Origin: Sva-07 sp963698565
Lineage (GTDB): Bacteria > Actinomycetota > Acidimicrobiia > Acidimicrobiales > Ilumatobacteraceae
Length of the DNA stretch: 64,000 nt
Assembly: GCA_963698565.1 (NCBI GenBank)
Contig: CAVORH010000003.1
Location: 130,141-194,140 of the forward strand
Direction of reading: 5' to 3'
Position numbers and translations under genes: made by a program. The notes below the pieces were generated by a model that did not search any database, was not told where the DNA came from, and saw only the letters and a list, made by a program, of their open reading frames with translations. Below are positions 8,117 to 18,256 of the stretch, in pieces; position 1 is the first letter of the stretch, and each line of letters begins with the position of its first letter.

Positions 8117-8898
8117 AGTCGCTCGCAGGGTGTCGTGTCCTCGTCACTCGTGAGCGACCCGGCGAACTCGCGACACTGCTCGAGACCCGCGGCGCCACGG
8201 TGGTGCACGTGCCGCTGATCGAAGTGCTCGAACCCGCCGACGGTGGCGCTGCGTTGCAGCGGGAACTCGACCGACTCGACGACATCGACTGGCTCGTCGT
8301 CACCTCCGCCGCCGGCGCGGAACGTGTCGCCGCAGCAGCGGTGGCTTCGCCGAAGGTTCGTCTCGCCGCGGTCGGCGGCGCCACCGCCCGCGTGCTGGAG
8401 GCGGGCACCGGCCGAGCGGTCGATCTCGTGCCGTCGGTCCAGCGGGCTGCGGCGCTCGCGGCCGAGCTCGTGCAACGGGCGGGTCCTGCTCCGCAACGGA
8501 TCCTGGTCGCGCAAGCCGACCGCGCCGGCTCCGAGCTGGTCGATCACCTGACCGCGGCGGGCCACCGAGTGACCGCCGTCGTCGCCTACCGCACCCGTCT
8601 GGTGGCGCCGAACCCCGACGCGATCGAGGGGGCGGATGCACTCCTGCTGGCGAGCGGCTCGGCCGCCCAGGCCTGGTTCGACACGTTCGGTGCGTCGTTG
8701 CCACCGATCGTGGTCGCCATCGGACCGACGACCGCAGCGGTGGCCGACGAATTGGGGCTCAAGATCACGAGTACGGCGACCGATCATTCACTTGGAGGTC
8801 TCGTGACCGAACTCGAACGGATTCTTTCCCGACAGGGCGCGAGGGACGCCGAGGGTGCCGGCATGCAAGAATCAGCGCAGATCGATACGGCGAAGTGA
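8113..8898 (+). CDS. hemD: Uroporphyrinogen-III synthase
   Basis: Closes and inverts ring D of hydroxymethylbilane to give uroporphyrinogen III. HemD is poorly conserved, but the two-domain alpha/beta pattern is visible: GCRVLVTRERPGELATLLETRG at the start, WLVVTSAAGAERV near 59-71, RILVAQADRAGSELVDHL near 132-149 and LLLASGSAAQAWF near 177-189. Standalone form of 261 residues, not fused to a methyltransferase. The ATG overlaps the hemC stop by four bases. The operon position makes the call firm. Confidence 0.88.
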   Translation: MKSLAGCRVLVTRERPGELATLLETRGATVVHVPLIEVLEPADGGAALQRELDRLDDIDWLVVTSAAGAERVAAAAVASPKVRLAAVGGATARVLEAGTGRAVDLVPSVQRAAALAAELVQRAGPAPQRILVAQADRAGSELVDHLTAAGHRVTAVVAYRTRLVAPNPDAIEGADALLLASGSAAQAWFDTFGASLPPIVVAIGPTTAAVADELGLKITSTATDHSLGGLVTELERILSRQGARDAEGAGMQESAQIDTAK

Positions 8899-8906
8899 GG
8901 AGCAAG

Positions 8907-11345
8907 GTGGTCGAACGGAGCGGACGACGGCGACTCGTTGCCGCGTCGGGCCTGCTGTGCGCGGCGGTCATCCTCGGCACCAGCGCGGTCAGTGTCTCCG
9001 CGCGCCCCGTCGTGGTGCTCGAGCAAGCTGCGTCGGCCGCCCCCGAAGCCACCACCGCCGCAGTCGGCAGCGGCAGCGGATCCCACGCCTCGGTGTCGGG
9101 TGACGGCCGGTTCATCGCATCGCAAGGAGCACCGACGAACCCCGAGGACACTCGCACCACCACGGTGTACCTCACCGACCGGGAGTCCGGGTCGACGGAG
9201 GAGATGACCGTCGTCCCCGAGGGCCTGCGCGCCGGCAACTCGATCCACCCCGTCGTGTCAGGTGACGGCTGCAACCTCATCGTGGTGACCGAACTCGCGC
9301 TCGACGTGTTCCGTGACGACGACACCGGCGACCGGTGGGACGTGTACCGCCTCCGGCTCGAACACTGCGGTGGCATGCCCGGCGGCTGGGAACTGGTCTC
9401 GACCCGGACCGACGGGTCGAGCCTGGCCCGTGACGACGTGAGCACCGACGACACCCCCGCCGTGTCACGAAGTGGCACACTCATCGCCTACACCCACCCG
9501 GCGACGCAGTTGATCGAGTCCGAGGGTGTCACGTCGATCAGCCTGGTCGATCTCGGGCGCCCCGTGTCCGATCCCGACCGCTCGGTGCTCGTGGCTGGTA
9601 CGCCGCTGTCGACGCCGGACACCCAGTTCGTCCACCGTGGTCTCGACCAGCCAGCGATCTCGGGCGACGGCCGCTACGTCGCCTACCGCTCCGATGCAGC
9701 GTCGCAGGACGCGGTGCCGGGCTGGGGCGTCGGCCAGGAACCGGGAGGCCCTGCCACCGGCCAGATCTTCGTGTGGGACCGTGACGAGGCCGACCCGTTC
9801 CTCGCGGTGCGTACGATGTCGATGCGAGTCGATGGTCAGCCGACGGTCGTCGGCGCCTCCGATCCCGAGTTGTCACGCGACGGCCGAGTCGTCGCGTTCA
9901 CGAGCGCCGACGTGGGCATCGTGTCGGCGATCTTTCCGCCCTGCGCCGACGGATGCCCCATGCAGGTCTACCGCGTCGACCGCGACGTCGATGCCAACGG
10001 GATCTACGACGAGGTGAGCCGTACCAGGGTGTCGATGGTGAGCAGCGAGCCCGGCACCGACCCCGTGGTGGCCGGCACGGCACCGTCCTCGCAGCCCGCG
10101 CTCAGCGCCGACGGTCAGCTCGTCGCCTTCATCACCAAGGCCTCGAACCTCCAGCTCGTGGAGGCATCCGGTGGCGGCGAGCCCTCCGACGGTGATCTGC
10201 TGGTGGCCGATGCCCATCTCGGCACCTTGCGTCGTGTGGCGATGACATCCGACGGTGTCCGACCCGCTGTCGCAGCTCATTCACGTCCCCAGTTGAGCGA
10301 CGCAGGCCGCACGACGGTCTTCGACACGCTCGCCGGGCCCCAGCTGCTCGCATCGGGTGCAACCGGGCGCCAGGTCGTGGCCGTCACCACCGAGCCGACG
10401 CTGTCGCTGGCGGAAGCCGACCTCGGCACCACGCTCGTCGGTTTCACCAGCGACGAGTGGTACGTCGCGGTGATCAACAACGGTCCCACGTCCTTCACGC
10501 CCTCGTTGGTCACCGTGTCCGACCGTCGCTTCTCGATCAACCAGGAGGGCAGCACGTGCGCTCTCGGCGCACCCGTCCCGCCGGGCGCCGACTGCACCGT
10601 GAGGATCACGTTCACCCCGAACGAACCAGTGCCGGTGTCGGCAACGTTGACCGTCGCCGAGGAAGGGTTCGAGGCCGTGAGCGTCAGCACGACCGTGCGT
10701 GGCGCCGGCGGCGAGCCGACGTTGCGGACCGATCCGGCCGGCGCCGACCTCGGGAGCGTGGTCGTCGGCGAGTCGAGTGCGGAGTTCGTGTTGGATGTCC
10801 AGAACATCTCGCTGGTGCCGACGTCGGTGTCGACGATCCAGGTGACCGGTGCCCACGCCGGCGACTTCGCGATCACCAGCGACAGCTGCGTCGACCGGCC
10901 GCTCAATCCGCGTGCCACCTGCAGTGTGGGCGTCACGTTCACGCCGACCAGTTCCGGCCGGCGAACCGCACTCGTCCAGGTGTCCACGCCGACGGGCCAG
11001 TACACGAGCATGGTCGCCGCCGGCGACGGTCGCTACGCCCCGGAGTTCCTGCTGGGCGCCGACGAGGTCGAGGCCGGCCGCGAGGTGCTCGCTGCGGGCC
11101 GCGGCTTCCCACCGAACACGCCGTTCTCGATCCTGTTCGGCGACGACGCAGCCGGAGCGCAACAGTTCACGACCGCCGGCGATGGAACGTTCTGGTTGGA
11201 AGTCCCGGTGTCGCCCGATGAACGCGGTGGTACCCGCACCGTGATTGCCCAGGCTGCTGACGGCACGGCTGCGTCCACGACGGTCGAGGTCATCGAGCAG
11301 ACCCCCGTCCTCGCCGTCCTGCCCGGCTTCGGCACCGGCTTCTGA
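8907..11345 (+). CDS. Exported beta-propeller protein with two ASH-type domains
   Basis: About 812 residues with an N-terminal signal sequence (basic VERSGRRR, then a hydrophobic core ending VSVSA). Residues about 40-490 hold repeated propeller blades of the TolB/WD40-like type (VSGDGRFIAS, ISGDGRYVAYRSD, LSRDGRVVAFTS, LSADGQLVAFI). Two immunoglobulin-like ASH/choice-of-anchor modules follow (LGTTLVGF..., LGSVVVGESS..., each with a Cys pair and VxFTPT), then a final beta domain. The GTG at 8907 is preferred because GAGGAG precedes it by four bases; the GTG at 8895 overlapping hemD lacks a ribosome site. Cell-surface role unknown; its place in a haem operon is unexpected. Confidence 0.75.
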   Translation: MVERSGRRRLVAASGLLCAAVILGTSAVSVSARPVVVLEQAASAAPEATTAAVGSGSGSHASVSGDGRFIASQGAPTNPEDTRTTTVYLTDRESGSTEEMTVVPEGLRAGNSIHPVVSGDGCNLIVVTELALDVFRDDDTGDRWDVYRLRLEHCGGMPGGWELVSTRTDGSSLARDDVSTDDTPAVSRSGTLIAYTHPATQLIESEGVTSISLVDLGRPVSDPDRSVLVAGTPLSTPDTQFVHRGLDQPAISGDGRYVAYRSDAASQDAVPGWGVGQEPGGPATGQIFVWDRDEADPFLAVRTMSMRVDGQPTVVGASDPELSRDGRVVAFTSADVGIVSAIFPPCADGCPMQVYRVDRDVDANGIYDEVSRTRVSMVSSEPGTDPVVAGTAPSSQPALSADGQLVAFITKASNLQLVEASGGGEPSDGDLLVADAHLGTLRRVAMTSDGVRPAVAAHSRPQLSDAGRTTVFDTLAGPQLLASGATGRQVVAVTTEPTLSLAEADLGTTLVGFTSDEWYVAVINNGPTSFTPSLVTVSDRRFSINQEGSTCALGAPVPPGADCTVRITFTPNEPVPVSATLTVAEEGFEAVSVSTTVRGAGGEPTLRTDPAGADLGSVVVGESSAEFVLDVQNISLVPTSVSTIQVTGAHAGDFAITSDSCVDRPLNPRATCSVGVTFTPTSSGRRTALVQVSTPTGQYTSMVAAGDGRYAPEFLLGADEVEAGREVLAAGRGFPPNTPFSILFGDDAAGAQQFTTAGDGTFWLEVPVSPDERGGTRTVIAQAADGTAASTTVEVIEQTPVLAVLPGFGTGF

Positions 11346-11354
11346 GCGGTGCGT

Positions 11355-11370
11355 CGGGGGCCTGCCCCCG
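11355..11370. terminator. Bidirectional hairpin between convergent genes
   Basis: CGGGGGC and GCCCCCG form a seven-pair stem around CT, ten bases after the exported-protein stop and 31 before the end of the convergent gene. There is no U-tract. Confidence 0.4.
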
Positions 11371-11400
11371 GTGTGAGACTCCGTTGTCAGCGGCCGGTCG

Positions 11401-12624
11401 TCAGGGTTGGATCTCGAAGCTCTCGCCGGACAGGTTCACGGCGTTGGTGCACGTCGAGCGCGTGGCGTCGCCGATCTCGTCGCACCGCACGGAGAACGCC
11501 ACGTTGTCGCCGGGCTCCAGCCGGAGCGGCGTGACACGGGGTTCGAAGAGCGAACCGCGGACATTCTCCAACGACCACAGGTAGACCTGCTGGTCGTTCA
11601 CGAGCAACGTCGCGACCCCACGGTCGTTGTACGGGTTCTCGATCCGGACGTCGGTGAGATCCACGTAGGCGCCGTCGGGCATCGTGATCGACTCCGACGC
11701 AGCCTGTGTGAGTGCGGCGGCCACCTCGAGCCGGAAGAACGCCGGCTCACCGACGACCTCGGGGCTGTCCGGGCCCTCGGACGGCATCACGGTGGTCTGC
11801 GGTGTGGCGGGATCGGTGGGCTGCCCGGGCACCGTTGCAACGGGAGCGGACTGCGCAGCGATCTCGTCGGCCACCGCGTCCTCGATCGCCGGCTCGACGA
11901 GCCCGAACCAGGCGGCGACGAGCCCCGCCAGCACGGCGAGCACCACGGCGGCCTTGGTGAGCGCCTCGGCCGGGATCGTCGGCGACTGGACGAGCGCGAG
12001 AGGCTCGGTGACCGGTGGGAACCCCTGACGACCGGCTTCGATCTCGAAGTCGATCGTGCGGGTCGTGCGACGGAATCCGCCGCGGCTGGCACGGGTCTTG
12101 AGCCGCACCAGGCTGGCCGCTCCCGGTGCGACACCCACCGCCGGAGGGTCGAAGTCGCCGTCGATGCGTTCGGTCGGATCGATGAGATGGAGCCGGCAGC
12201 TCGCCACGGTGTTGCCGTGGTTCTCGACCATGAACTCGTAGGTCGCACGATGGCGGGCCCGCTGTACCGGCTGTAGCGGCACGAGCCGGCAGTCGTCGAA
12301 CGGCTCGATCGACACGATGGTCTCCGCGACGACCGCATCGTCGGAGTCTCCGAGCGGGATGATCCGGATGACGATCGCTGTCGGACCGGCCGTGGTGGTT
12401 GCGAGCGCGGGCGGGCTGACCTCGATGTCGATCACTTCCTGTGACCCGCCGAACAGGGTGAGGTTGCCACGTGACACGTTGGTCCAGCTGGCAGCCAGTC
12501 CGCCGGGAACGATCGTGAACGACTCGGTCGACTCACCGAGGTTGTGCACCGTCAGCGGGAGGACGAGTGTCGACCCGGGAGCGAGCGCCACCTCGTCGTG
12601 GGAGAACCAAGCCTGAACGGACAC
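11401..12624 (-). CDS. Membrane protein with immunoglobulin-like N-terminal domains
   Basis: About 407 residues. The N-terminal ~210 residues are beta-rich and resemble bacterial Ig/CARDB-like repeats (VALAPGSTLVLPLTVHNLGE and YEFMVENHGNTVASCRLHL). One transmembrane helix (AAVVLAVLAGLVAAWFGLV, about 230-248) follows, then a Thr/Pro-rich linker and a C-terminal beta domain (VDLTDVRIENPYNDRG; LEPGDNVAFSVRCDE). It has no signal peptide, so the N-terminal part is probably cytoplasmic and the C-terminal part outside. The GTG at 12624 is chosen because a TAGCGT box ends seven bases before it; a GTG nine bases further out would overlap that spacing. Function unknown. Confidence 0.7.
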   Translation of the reverse strand: MSVQAWFSHDEVALAPGSTLVLPLTVHNLGESTESFTIVPGGLAASWTNVSRGNLTLFGGSQEVIDIEVSPPALATTTAGPTAIVIRIIPLGDSDDAVVAETIVSIEPFDDCRLVPLQPVQRARHRATYEFMVENHGNTVASCRLHLIDPTERIDGDFDPPAVGVAPGAASLVRLKTRASRGGFRRTTRTIDFEIEAGRQGFPPVTEPLALVQSPTIPAEALTKAAVVLAVLAGLVAAWFGLVEPAIEDAVADEIAAQSAPVATVPGQPTDPATPQTTVMPSEGPDSPEVVGEPAFFRLEVAAALTQAASESITMPDGAYVDLTDVRIENPYNDRGVATLLVNDQQVYLWSLENVRGSLFEPRVTPLRLEPGDNVAFSVRCDEIGDATRSTCTNAVNLSGESFEIQP

Positions 12625-12631
12625 GCCGAGC

Positions 12632-12637
12632 ACGCTA
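12632..12637 (-). promoter_or_regulatory. -10 box before the Ig-like membrane protein gene
   Basis: On the - strand TAGCGT lies seven bases before the GTG at 12624, and it decides between two possible starts. Confidence 0.45.
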
Positions 12638-12710
12638 CCGGTTGAGCGCGGACCCGTTCGGGCACCGGCGCTCCGCCAGTCGCGCCGGTCATCGCCGAAG
12701 TCGTCACCGT

Positions 12711-12716
12711 TAGGCT
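12711..12716 (+). promoter_or_regulatory. -10 box of leaderless hemB promoter
   Basis: TAGGCT ends seven bases before the hemB GTG; no Shine-Dalgarno sequence. Confidence 0.5.
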
Positions 12717-12723
12717 GCGGAGC

Positions 12724-13728
12724 GTGCCGTCTCCGCCGCCCTCGTCACGCCCGCGCCGCCTGCGCCGATCGTCGGCGATGCGCCGGTTGGTCGCCGAGCA
12801 CCATCTTCGCGTCGACGACCTCGTTGCACCCTTGTTCGTGCGTGAGGGCATCGATGCGCCCCACCCGATCGAGTCGCTGCCGGGCGTGGTGCAGCACACC
12901 CGTGATTCCCTGCGTGCCGAGGTGGCGCAACTCGCCGAACTCGGCGTCCGCGGCGTGATCCTGTTCGGCGTGCCGGCGCACAAGGATGCGGTGGGCAGCG
13001 GGGCGTTCGATCCCGACGGCATCGTGCAGCTCGCGCTCGCCGATCTCCGCAGCGACCTCGGCGACGAGATCGTCGTGATGGCCGATCTGTGTGTCGACGA
13101 GTACACCGACCACGGACACTGCGGGATCGTCGACGAACACGGGCACGTCGACAACGACGCGACGCTCGAGATCTACGCTCGTGCGGCGGTGGCCCAGGCC
13201 GATGCCGGCGCGCAGGTCGTCGCGCCGAGCGGAATGATGGACGGACAGGTCGCCGTGATCCGCGAGGCGCTCGACGGTGCCGGGCACACCGACGTGGCGA
13301 TCATGGCGTACGCGGCGAAGTATGCCAGCGCCCTCTACGGGCCGTTCCGCGACGCCGTCGACGTGTCGATCGTCGGTGGAGGCGATCGCAAGGGCTATCA
13401 GCAGGACTGGCACAACGCCCGGGAGGCGCAGCACGAGATCGATCTCGACATCGCCGAGGGCGCCGACATCGTGATGGTGAAGCCTGCGCTGGCGTACCTC
13501 GATGTGATCGCCGCAGCCGCTGCCCGCATCGACGTGCCCCTCGCCGCCTATCACGTCAGCGGTGAGTACGCGATGATCCACGCCGCCGCCGATCGCGGTT
13601 GGATCGACCTCGATGCGGTCGCTCTCGAACACCTGAGCGCCGTCCGGCGTGCCGGCGCCGACATCGTGTTGACCTACTTCGCTCGCTGGTTCGCGGAGTC
13701 GGTGGCGTCCGGGGAGCTCGCGCCGTGA
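12724..13728 (+). CDS. hemB: Porphobilinogen synthase (ALA dehydratase)
   Basis: Condenses two 5-aminolevulinate molecules to porphobilinogen. The Schiff-base lysines lie in AYAAKYASALYGPFRDA (about residue 201) and MVKPALAYL (Lys253). The metal-binding segment reads DLCVDEYTDHGHCG: Cys123, Asp125, Cys133. Zinc enzymes have three Cys here and magnesium types have Asp/Ala, so this is a mixed site. The 334 residues are typical. It overlaps the alternative GTG of hemL by four bases; hemB, hemL and the next small gene form one unit. Confidence 0.95.
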   Translation: MPSPPPSSRPRRLRRSSAMRRLVAEHHLRVDDLVAPLFVREGIDAPHPIESLPGVVQHTRDSLRAEVAQLAELGVRGVILFGVPAHKDAVGSGAFDPDGIVQLALADLRSDLGDEIVVMADLCVDEYTDHGHCGIVDEHGHVDNDATLEIYARAAVAQADAGAQVVAPSGMMDGQVAVIREALDGAGHTDVAIMAYAAKYASALYGPFRDAVDVSIVGGGDRKGYQQDWHNAREAQHEIDLDIAEGADIVMVKPALAYLDVIAAAAARIDVPLAAYHVSGEYAMIHAAADRGWIDLDAVALEHLSAVRRAGADIVLTYFARWFAESVASGELAP

Positions 13729-13817
13729 CGGTCGACTGGTCGCCTGGGATCCCGTCGTGTGATCCGGACGCGTGCGCTGCTGCGGGCTGTGTCCCCACGA
13801 TCTGTACCGGCGCGGGT

Positions 13818-15118
<1,301 letters not shown>

Positions 15119-15122
<4 letters not shown>

Positions 15123-15715
15123 GGCAGCTCTTCAACTGGCGGTTCGTGGCCGCCCTCGCCGCGCTGGGCATCCTGGCGGTGCTCGTGTGGACGGTGCTGC
15201 TCGGCGACGACGAACTCGAAGCGGTCGTCGAACCCGACCTGATCGAGCGCCGCATCGATCTGATCGAACCGATCTTCTCGGTCGAGCAGTCGGACGACTT
15301 CGGCGTTGGACCCGACGGCGCCACCACCGGCTACCTCGACGTCGTCCTCACGGGGCCCCGGTTCCTGCGCATCGCGCCGGGCACGCTCGGCGAGATCTCG
15401 TGCGACGAACTCGACGAGACCAACCAGTGTGCGCTGTTCGCCGACATGCTCGGCGACGCGGTCGTCTGGTTCTCGATTCTCCCCCAGGCACCCGGGGCGA
15501 CGGCGGAGCTGCCACCGATCGTCGACCTCGAGGACGGTGAGGCCCTGTTCGAGAACGGTTGGCGCATCCCCTATCCGCCGGTGATCGAACGCGAGTGCGA
15601 CGGCGAGGAGTTCACGTCGTTCTCCGACTTCCTCGAACGCTTCGGTCCCGACAGCGTGTCGATCGTCGACCTCCAAGCTCGCCAGGTCGTCGCCGTCCGC
15701 TGCGCTGGCGACTGA
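15119..15715 (+). CDS. Single-span membrane protein, function unknown
   Basis: About 198 residues: an N-terminal transmembrane helix (FVAALAALGILAVLVWTVLL) followed by an acidic extracytoplasmic domain containing ERRIDLIEPIFSVEQSDDFG and two Cys about 11 residues apart (SCDELDETNQCALF), which could form a disulfide. The GTG start overlaps the hemL stop (GTGA), so it is part of the hemB-hemL unit. I do not recognise the family; the position hints at an envelope role tied to haem but this is only contextual. Confidence 0.65.
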
Positions 15716-15727
15716 GCTGCTGTCGGT

Positions 15728-15751
15728 ACTCACCGAACTCACCCGGTGAGT
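15728..15751. terminator. Bidirectional terminator hairpin
   Basis: ACTCACCG and CGGTGAGT form a perfect eight-pair stem with an eight-base loop between two convergent genes, overlapping the last codons of the - strand gene. Confidence 0.5.
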
Positions 15752-16671
15752 GCATGAGCGGCCGCGAGCCCCGAGTTGTGGGCCCCTTCGACGCGCGGCC
15801 CGTCGAAGGCGTCGCCCGCCAGCACGATGCTCCCGTCGCTCGACACCCAGCACGGGTCCGGCCAGACCGCTCGTGGGGTCGCGAAGCGCCACTTCTTGAC
15901 GTGCGCCTCGACGATCTCGGCATCGCCGAGCCACGGGGACGCGAGTTCGACCAGCATCGGCAGCAGTCGATCGGTGTCGAGATCCCAGTTGGCTTCGCTC
16001 CACGCCGTTGACGCGTGGAGGGTGATCGCCGGCTGGGCGCTGACACCCTTGGCCGCGTTGTCGGCCACGAAGTTCACGTCGTCGGACGGACTCTGCACCC
16101 CTCCCGGCGCATCGATCACGGGAGGTCGATCGAGGCTGGCGAGCAGCGCGATCGTGCGGTCGTAGTCGGTGCGCATCAGCGAATCGTCGAGTTCGACGGC
16201 GGCATCTGCGAGCAACGCGAAGGCCTGCGGCAACGGTGTGGTGATGATCACCGCGTCGGCGGCGCGCAGCGAGCCGTCGTCGATCACGACGGTCCACGGT
16301 GCATCGCGGCGCACCGCGAACGCCATCGTCGAGCACGACACGTCGAGGCCGTTTGCGAGGTCCTTCGCCAACGAGTTCATGCCGGCGGTGGCCACGTAGC
16401 GGGGGTTCCCGTCGTCGGAGCGGAAACCGTTGGTCCAGACCCGCACCAGCTCACGGTCGACCCAATCGTCGACGCGCCGCTGGAAGGCCGGAGTGCGCAC
16501 GGTGAAGAACTGGGCGCCGTGGTCGAGCGTCGCGGCGCCGATGCGGCGGGTGGCCATGCGTCCACCCGGCGACCGGCCTTTGTCGACGACGCTGACCTGT
16601 GCGCCCGCGGCCTGGAGTTCGCGCGCCGCCACCAGGCCCGACAGGCCCGCCCCGACGACGACGACGCGCAT
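15739..16671 (-). CDS. FAD-dependent NAD(P)/FAD oxidoreductase (renalase-like)
   Basis: 310 residues with an N-terminal FAD-binding Rossmann motif, VVGAGLSGLVAARELQAAG at residues 5-23, continuing into DKGRSPGGRMATRR, which is characteristic of renalase-like amine oxidoreductases. The C-terminal GDAFDGPRVEGAHNSGLAAA is the second FAD contact. The substrate is unknown. Last gene of a four-gene - strand operon whose stops and starts overlap by one base (TGATG). Confidence 0.8.
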   Translation of the reverse strand: MRVVVVGAGLSGLVAARELQAAGAQVSVVDKGRSPGGRMATRRIGAATLDHGAQFFTVRTPAFQRRVDDWVDRELVRVWTNGFRSDDGNPRYVATAGMNSLAKDLANGLDVSCSTMAFAVRRDAPWTVVIDDGSLRAADAVIITTPLPQAFALLADAAVELDDSLMRTDYDRTIALLASLDRPPVIDAPGGVQSPSDDVNFVADNAAKGVSAQPAITLHASTAWSEANWDLDTDRLLPMLVELASPWLGDAEIVEAHVKKWRFATPRAVWPDPCWVSSDGSIVLAGDAFDGPRVEGAHNSGLAAAHALTG

Positions 16672-17543
16672 CAGCCGGCTGCGAGCGCCCCGTCGAGGCG
16701 CTGCTGCTCGCCGACAGCGGACTGGTGCGCCCGCTCGGCGCGGCCGAGGAACTCGAGCAGCACCCGGTTGAACGTGGTGGCGTGCTCGACCATGAAGCCG
16801 TGCGCGGCGCCGCTGATCACCACGAGTTCGGCGGTCGGGATCGTGGCGGCGAGGTCCTCACTGTCGCCGCGTGGCGTGAGGATGTCCTGGTTGCCGACCA
16901 TCACCAGCGTCGGTACGGCGATGTCGGGCAGGCGATCGATCAGGTCCTGGTGGAGTTCGCCGGCAGCGAGGATCGCGTCGACCTGCGCAGCGAACGAGTG
17001 GGCGGGCCGGCCGAGCGCAAGCGGGCCGAGCCAACCGATCGCGGGAAGGAGTCGGCGGAACGATCGCGGGCCGATCACCCAGCGGGCGGCTTCGTGACCC
17101 ATCGATCCGATGCCCCGTTCGAGGGCATTGTCGCGCCAGCTCGTGAGCAGTTCCTCGCGCCAGGGATGGTTGCGTCCGGCGGTGCAGGCGAGCGTGAGCG
17201 AACGGGTCCGCTCGGGGTACTTGACGGCGACGATCTGGCTGATGGCTCCACCCATCGATGCGCCGACGACGTGAGCGGTCTCGACGCCGGCGTGGTCGAG
17301 CACGGCGATCGCATCATCGGCCATCTGCTCGAGTGTGTACCGACCGTGCGGTTTGTCGCTGCGCCCGGCGCCTCGATTGTCGAGGGCCACGGCCTGGTAC
17401 CAGGGGGCGGTGGCCAGCCGTTGCAGGTTCCAGCCGTTCTTGTCGGCACCGAGACCCTGGATGAACAGGATGGGCGGCGCGCCCGGCCGACCGGTCACCT
17501 GGTAGTGCAGGCGGGTGCCGTCACTGCTGCGGACGTAGGTCAT
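16671..17543 (-). CDS. Alpha/beta-fold hydrolase
   Basis: 290 residues. Oxyanion region LFIQGLGADKNGW, nucleophile Ser in VVGASMGGAISQ (about residue 98), Asp in MVGNQDILTP and His in GAAHGFMVEH make a complete triad. It resembles 3-oxoadipate enol-lactonase and related esterases, but specificity is open. The ATG at 17543 shares its last base pattern with the previous stop (TGATG). A much longer upstream reading frame is a shadow. Confidence 0.85.
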   Translation of the reverse strand: MTYVRSSDGTRLHYQVTGRPGAPPILFIQGLGADKNGWNLQRLATAPWYQAVALDNRGAGRSDKPHGRYTLEQMADDAIAVLDHAGVETAHVVGASMGGAISQIVAVKYPERTRSLTLACTAGRNHPWREELLTSWRDNALERGIGSMGHEAARWVIGPRSFRRLLPAIGWLGPLALGRPAHSFAAQVDAILAAGELHQDLIDRLPDIAVPTLVMVGNQDILTPRGDSEDLAATIPTAELVVISGAAHGFMVEHATTFNRVLLEFLGRAERAHQSAVGEQQRLDGALAAG

Positions 17544-18256
17544 CAGGCGCCCCCGAATCCCGAGAGGGGAAGACGGTCGAGTGCGGTGCCGGTGCGGACC
17601 TCGCCGAACTCGTCGAGGAGCAGGCCGATGTCGATGCGGACCTGGTCGGCGAGTTCGAGTTCGGTCAACGGTCCACGTCGCTTGCGTGGGGAACGGGAGG
17701 CCTGGCCGATCTCGACCCGTGCCGCTCGGGTGAACGGGCTGCTCGCCGTGGCGCCGGGGTGCACCGGCGCACCCGCTCGGAGTGCAGCGCCGACCAGTGC
17801 GTGATCGACCCGGCCGACCAGCTGGTGGTGACCGGCGCCGACGTGGGTTTCGTGGTCGGCGCCCATCACGACCAGTTCGCCGGAGCGGAGTGCTCCAGCG
17901 ACCTCGTCGGGGTGGTCGAGCAGCCCGCCGAGTCGACGGCTGAACGCGCCGACCGGGGCGGTGTCGGGTCGGCCGACGAATCGCACCGGTCGGTCGACGG
18001 CTTCGCTGATCGCAAGGGCCGCGAAGATCGGCGCCAGTGCGAACCGGCGGGTGTTGACGACGACGAGCGCACCCTTGCGACGCGGGAGGTGTTGATCGCC
18101 ACCGACCGCGACGTCCCACCGGACGCGTGCCAGGTGCATCGTGGCCCGCACGAGGCCCGGGTCGCGGCCCCAGTCGTCGATCGTGCCGTTCGGTTCGTCG
18201 CCGAGTCGTGTGACGCGGGCGGTGAGTTGGGTGACGCGCTCCAGTGGGGTTTCCAT
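17543..18256 (-). CDS. PlsC-like acyltransferase-fold protein without HX4D motif
   Basis: 237 residues. The middle (KGALVVVNTRRFALAPIFAA, then RPVRFVGRPDTAPVGAFSRR, then GGLLDHPDEVAGALRSGELVV) follows the layout of glycerolipid acyltransferases, but the catalytic His-X4-Asp is replaced by NTRRFAL. It may be inactive, use another mechanism, or bind lipids. Start and stop overlap neighbours by one base (TGATG), so it is co-translated with the SDR and hydrolase genes. The call rests on pattern likeness only. Confidence 0.55.
   Translation of the reverse strand: METPLERVTQLTARVTRLGDEPNGTIDDWGRDPGLVRATMHLARVRWDVAVGGDQHLPRRKGALVVVNTRRFALAPIFAALAISEAVDRPVRFVGRPDTAPVGAFSRRLGGLLDHPDEVAGALRSGELVVMGADHETHVGAGHHQLVGRVDHALVGAALRAGAPVHPGATASSPFTRAARVEIGQASRSPRKRRGPLTELELADQVRIDIGLLLDEFGEVRTGTALDRLPLSGFGGA

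Noticed and set aside
13725..13817. Cys-rich N-terminal extension of HemL
   Set aside because: Possible by overlap with hemB, but it has no counterpart in the family; kept only as an alternative start.
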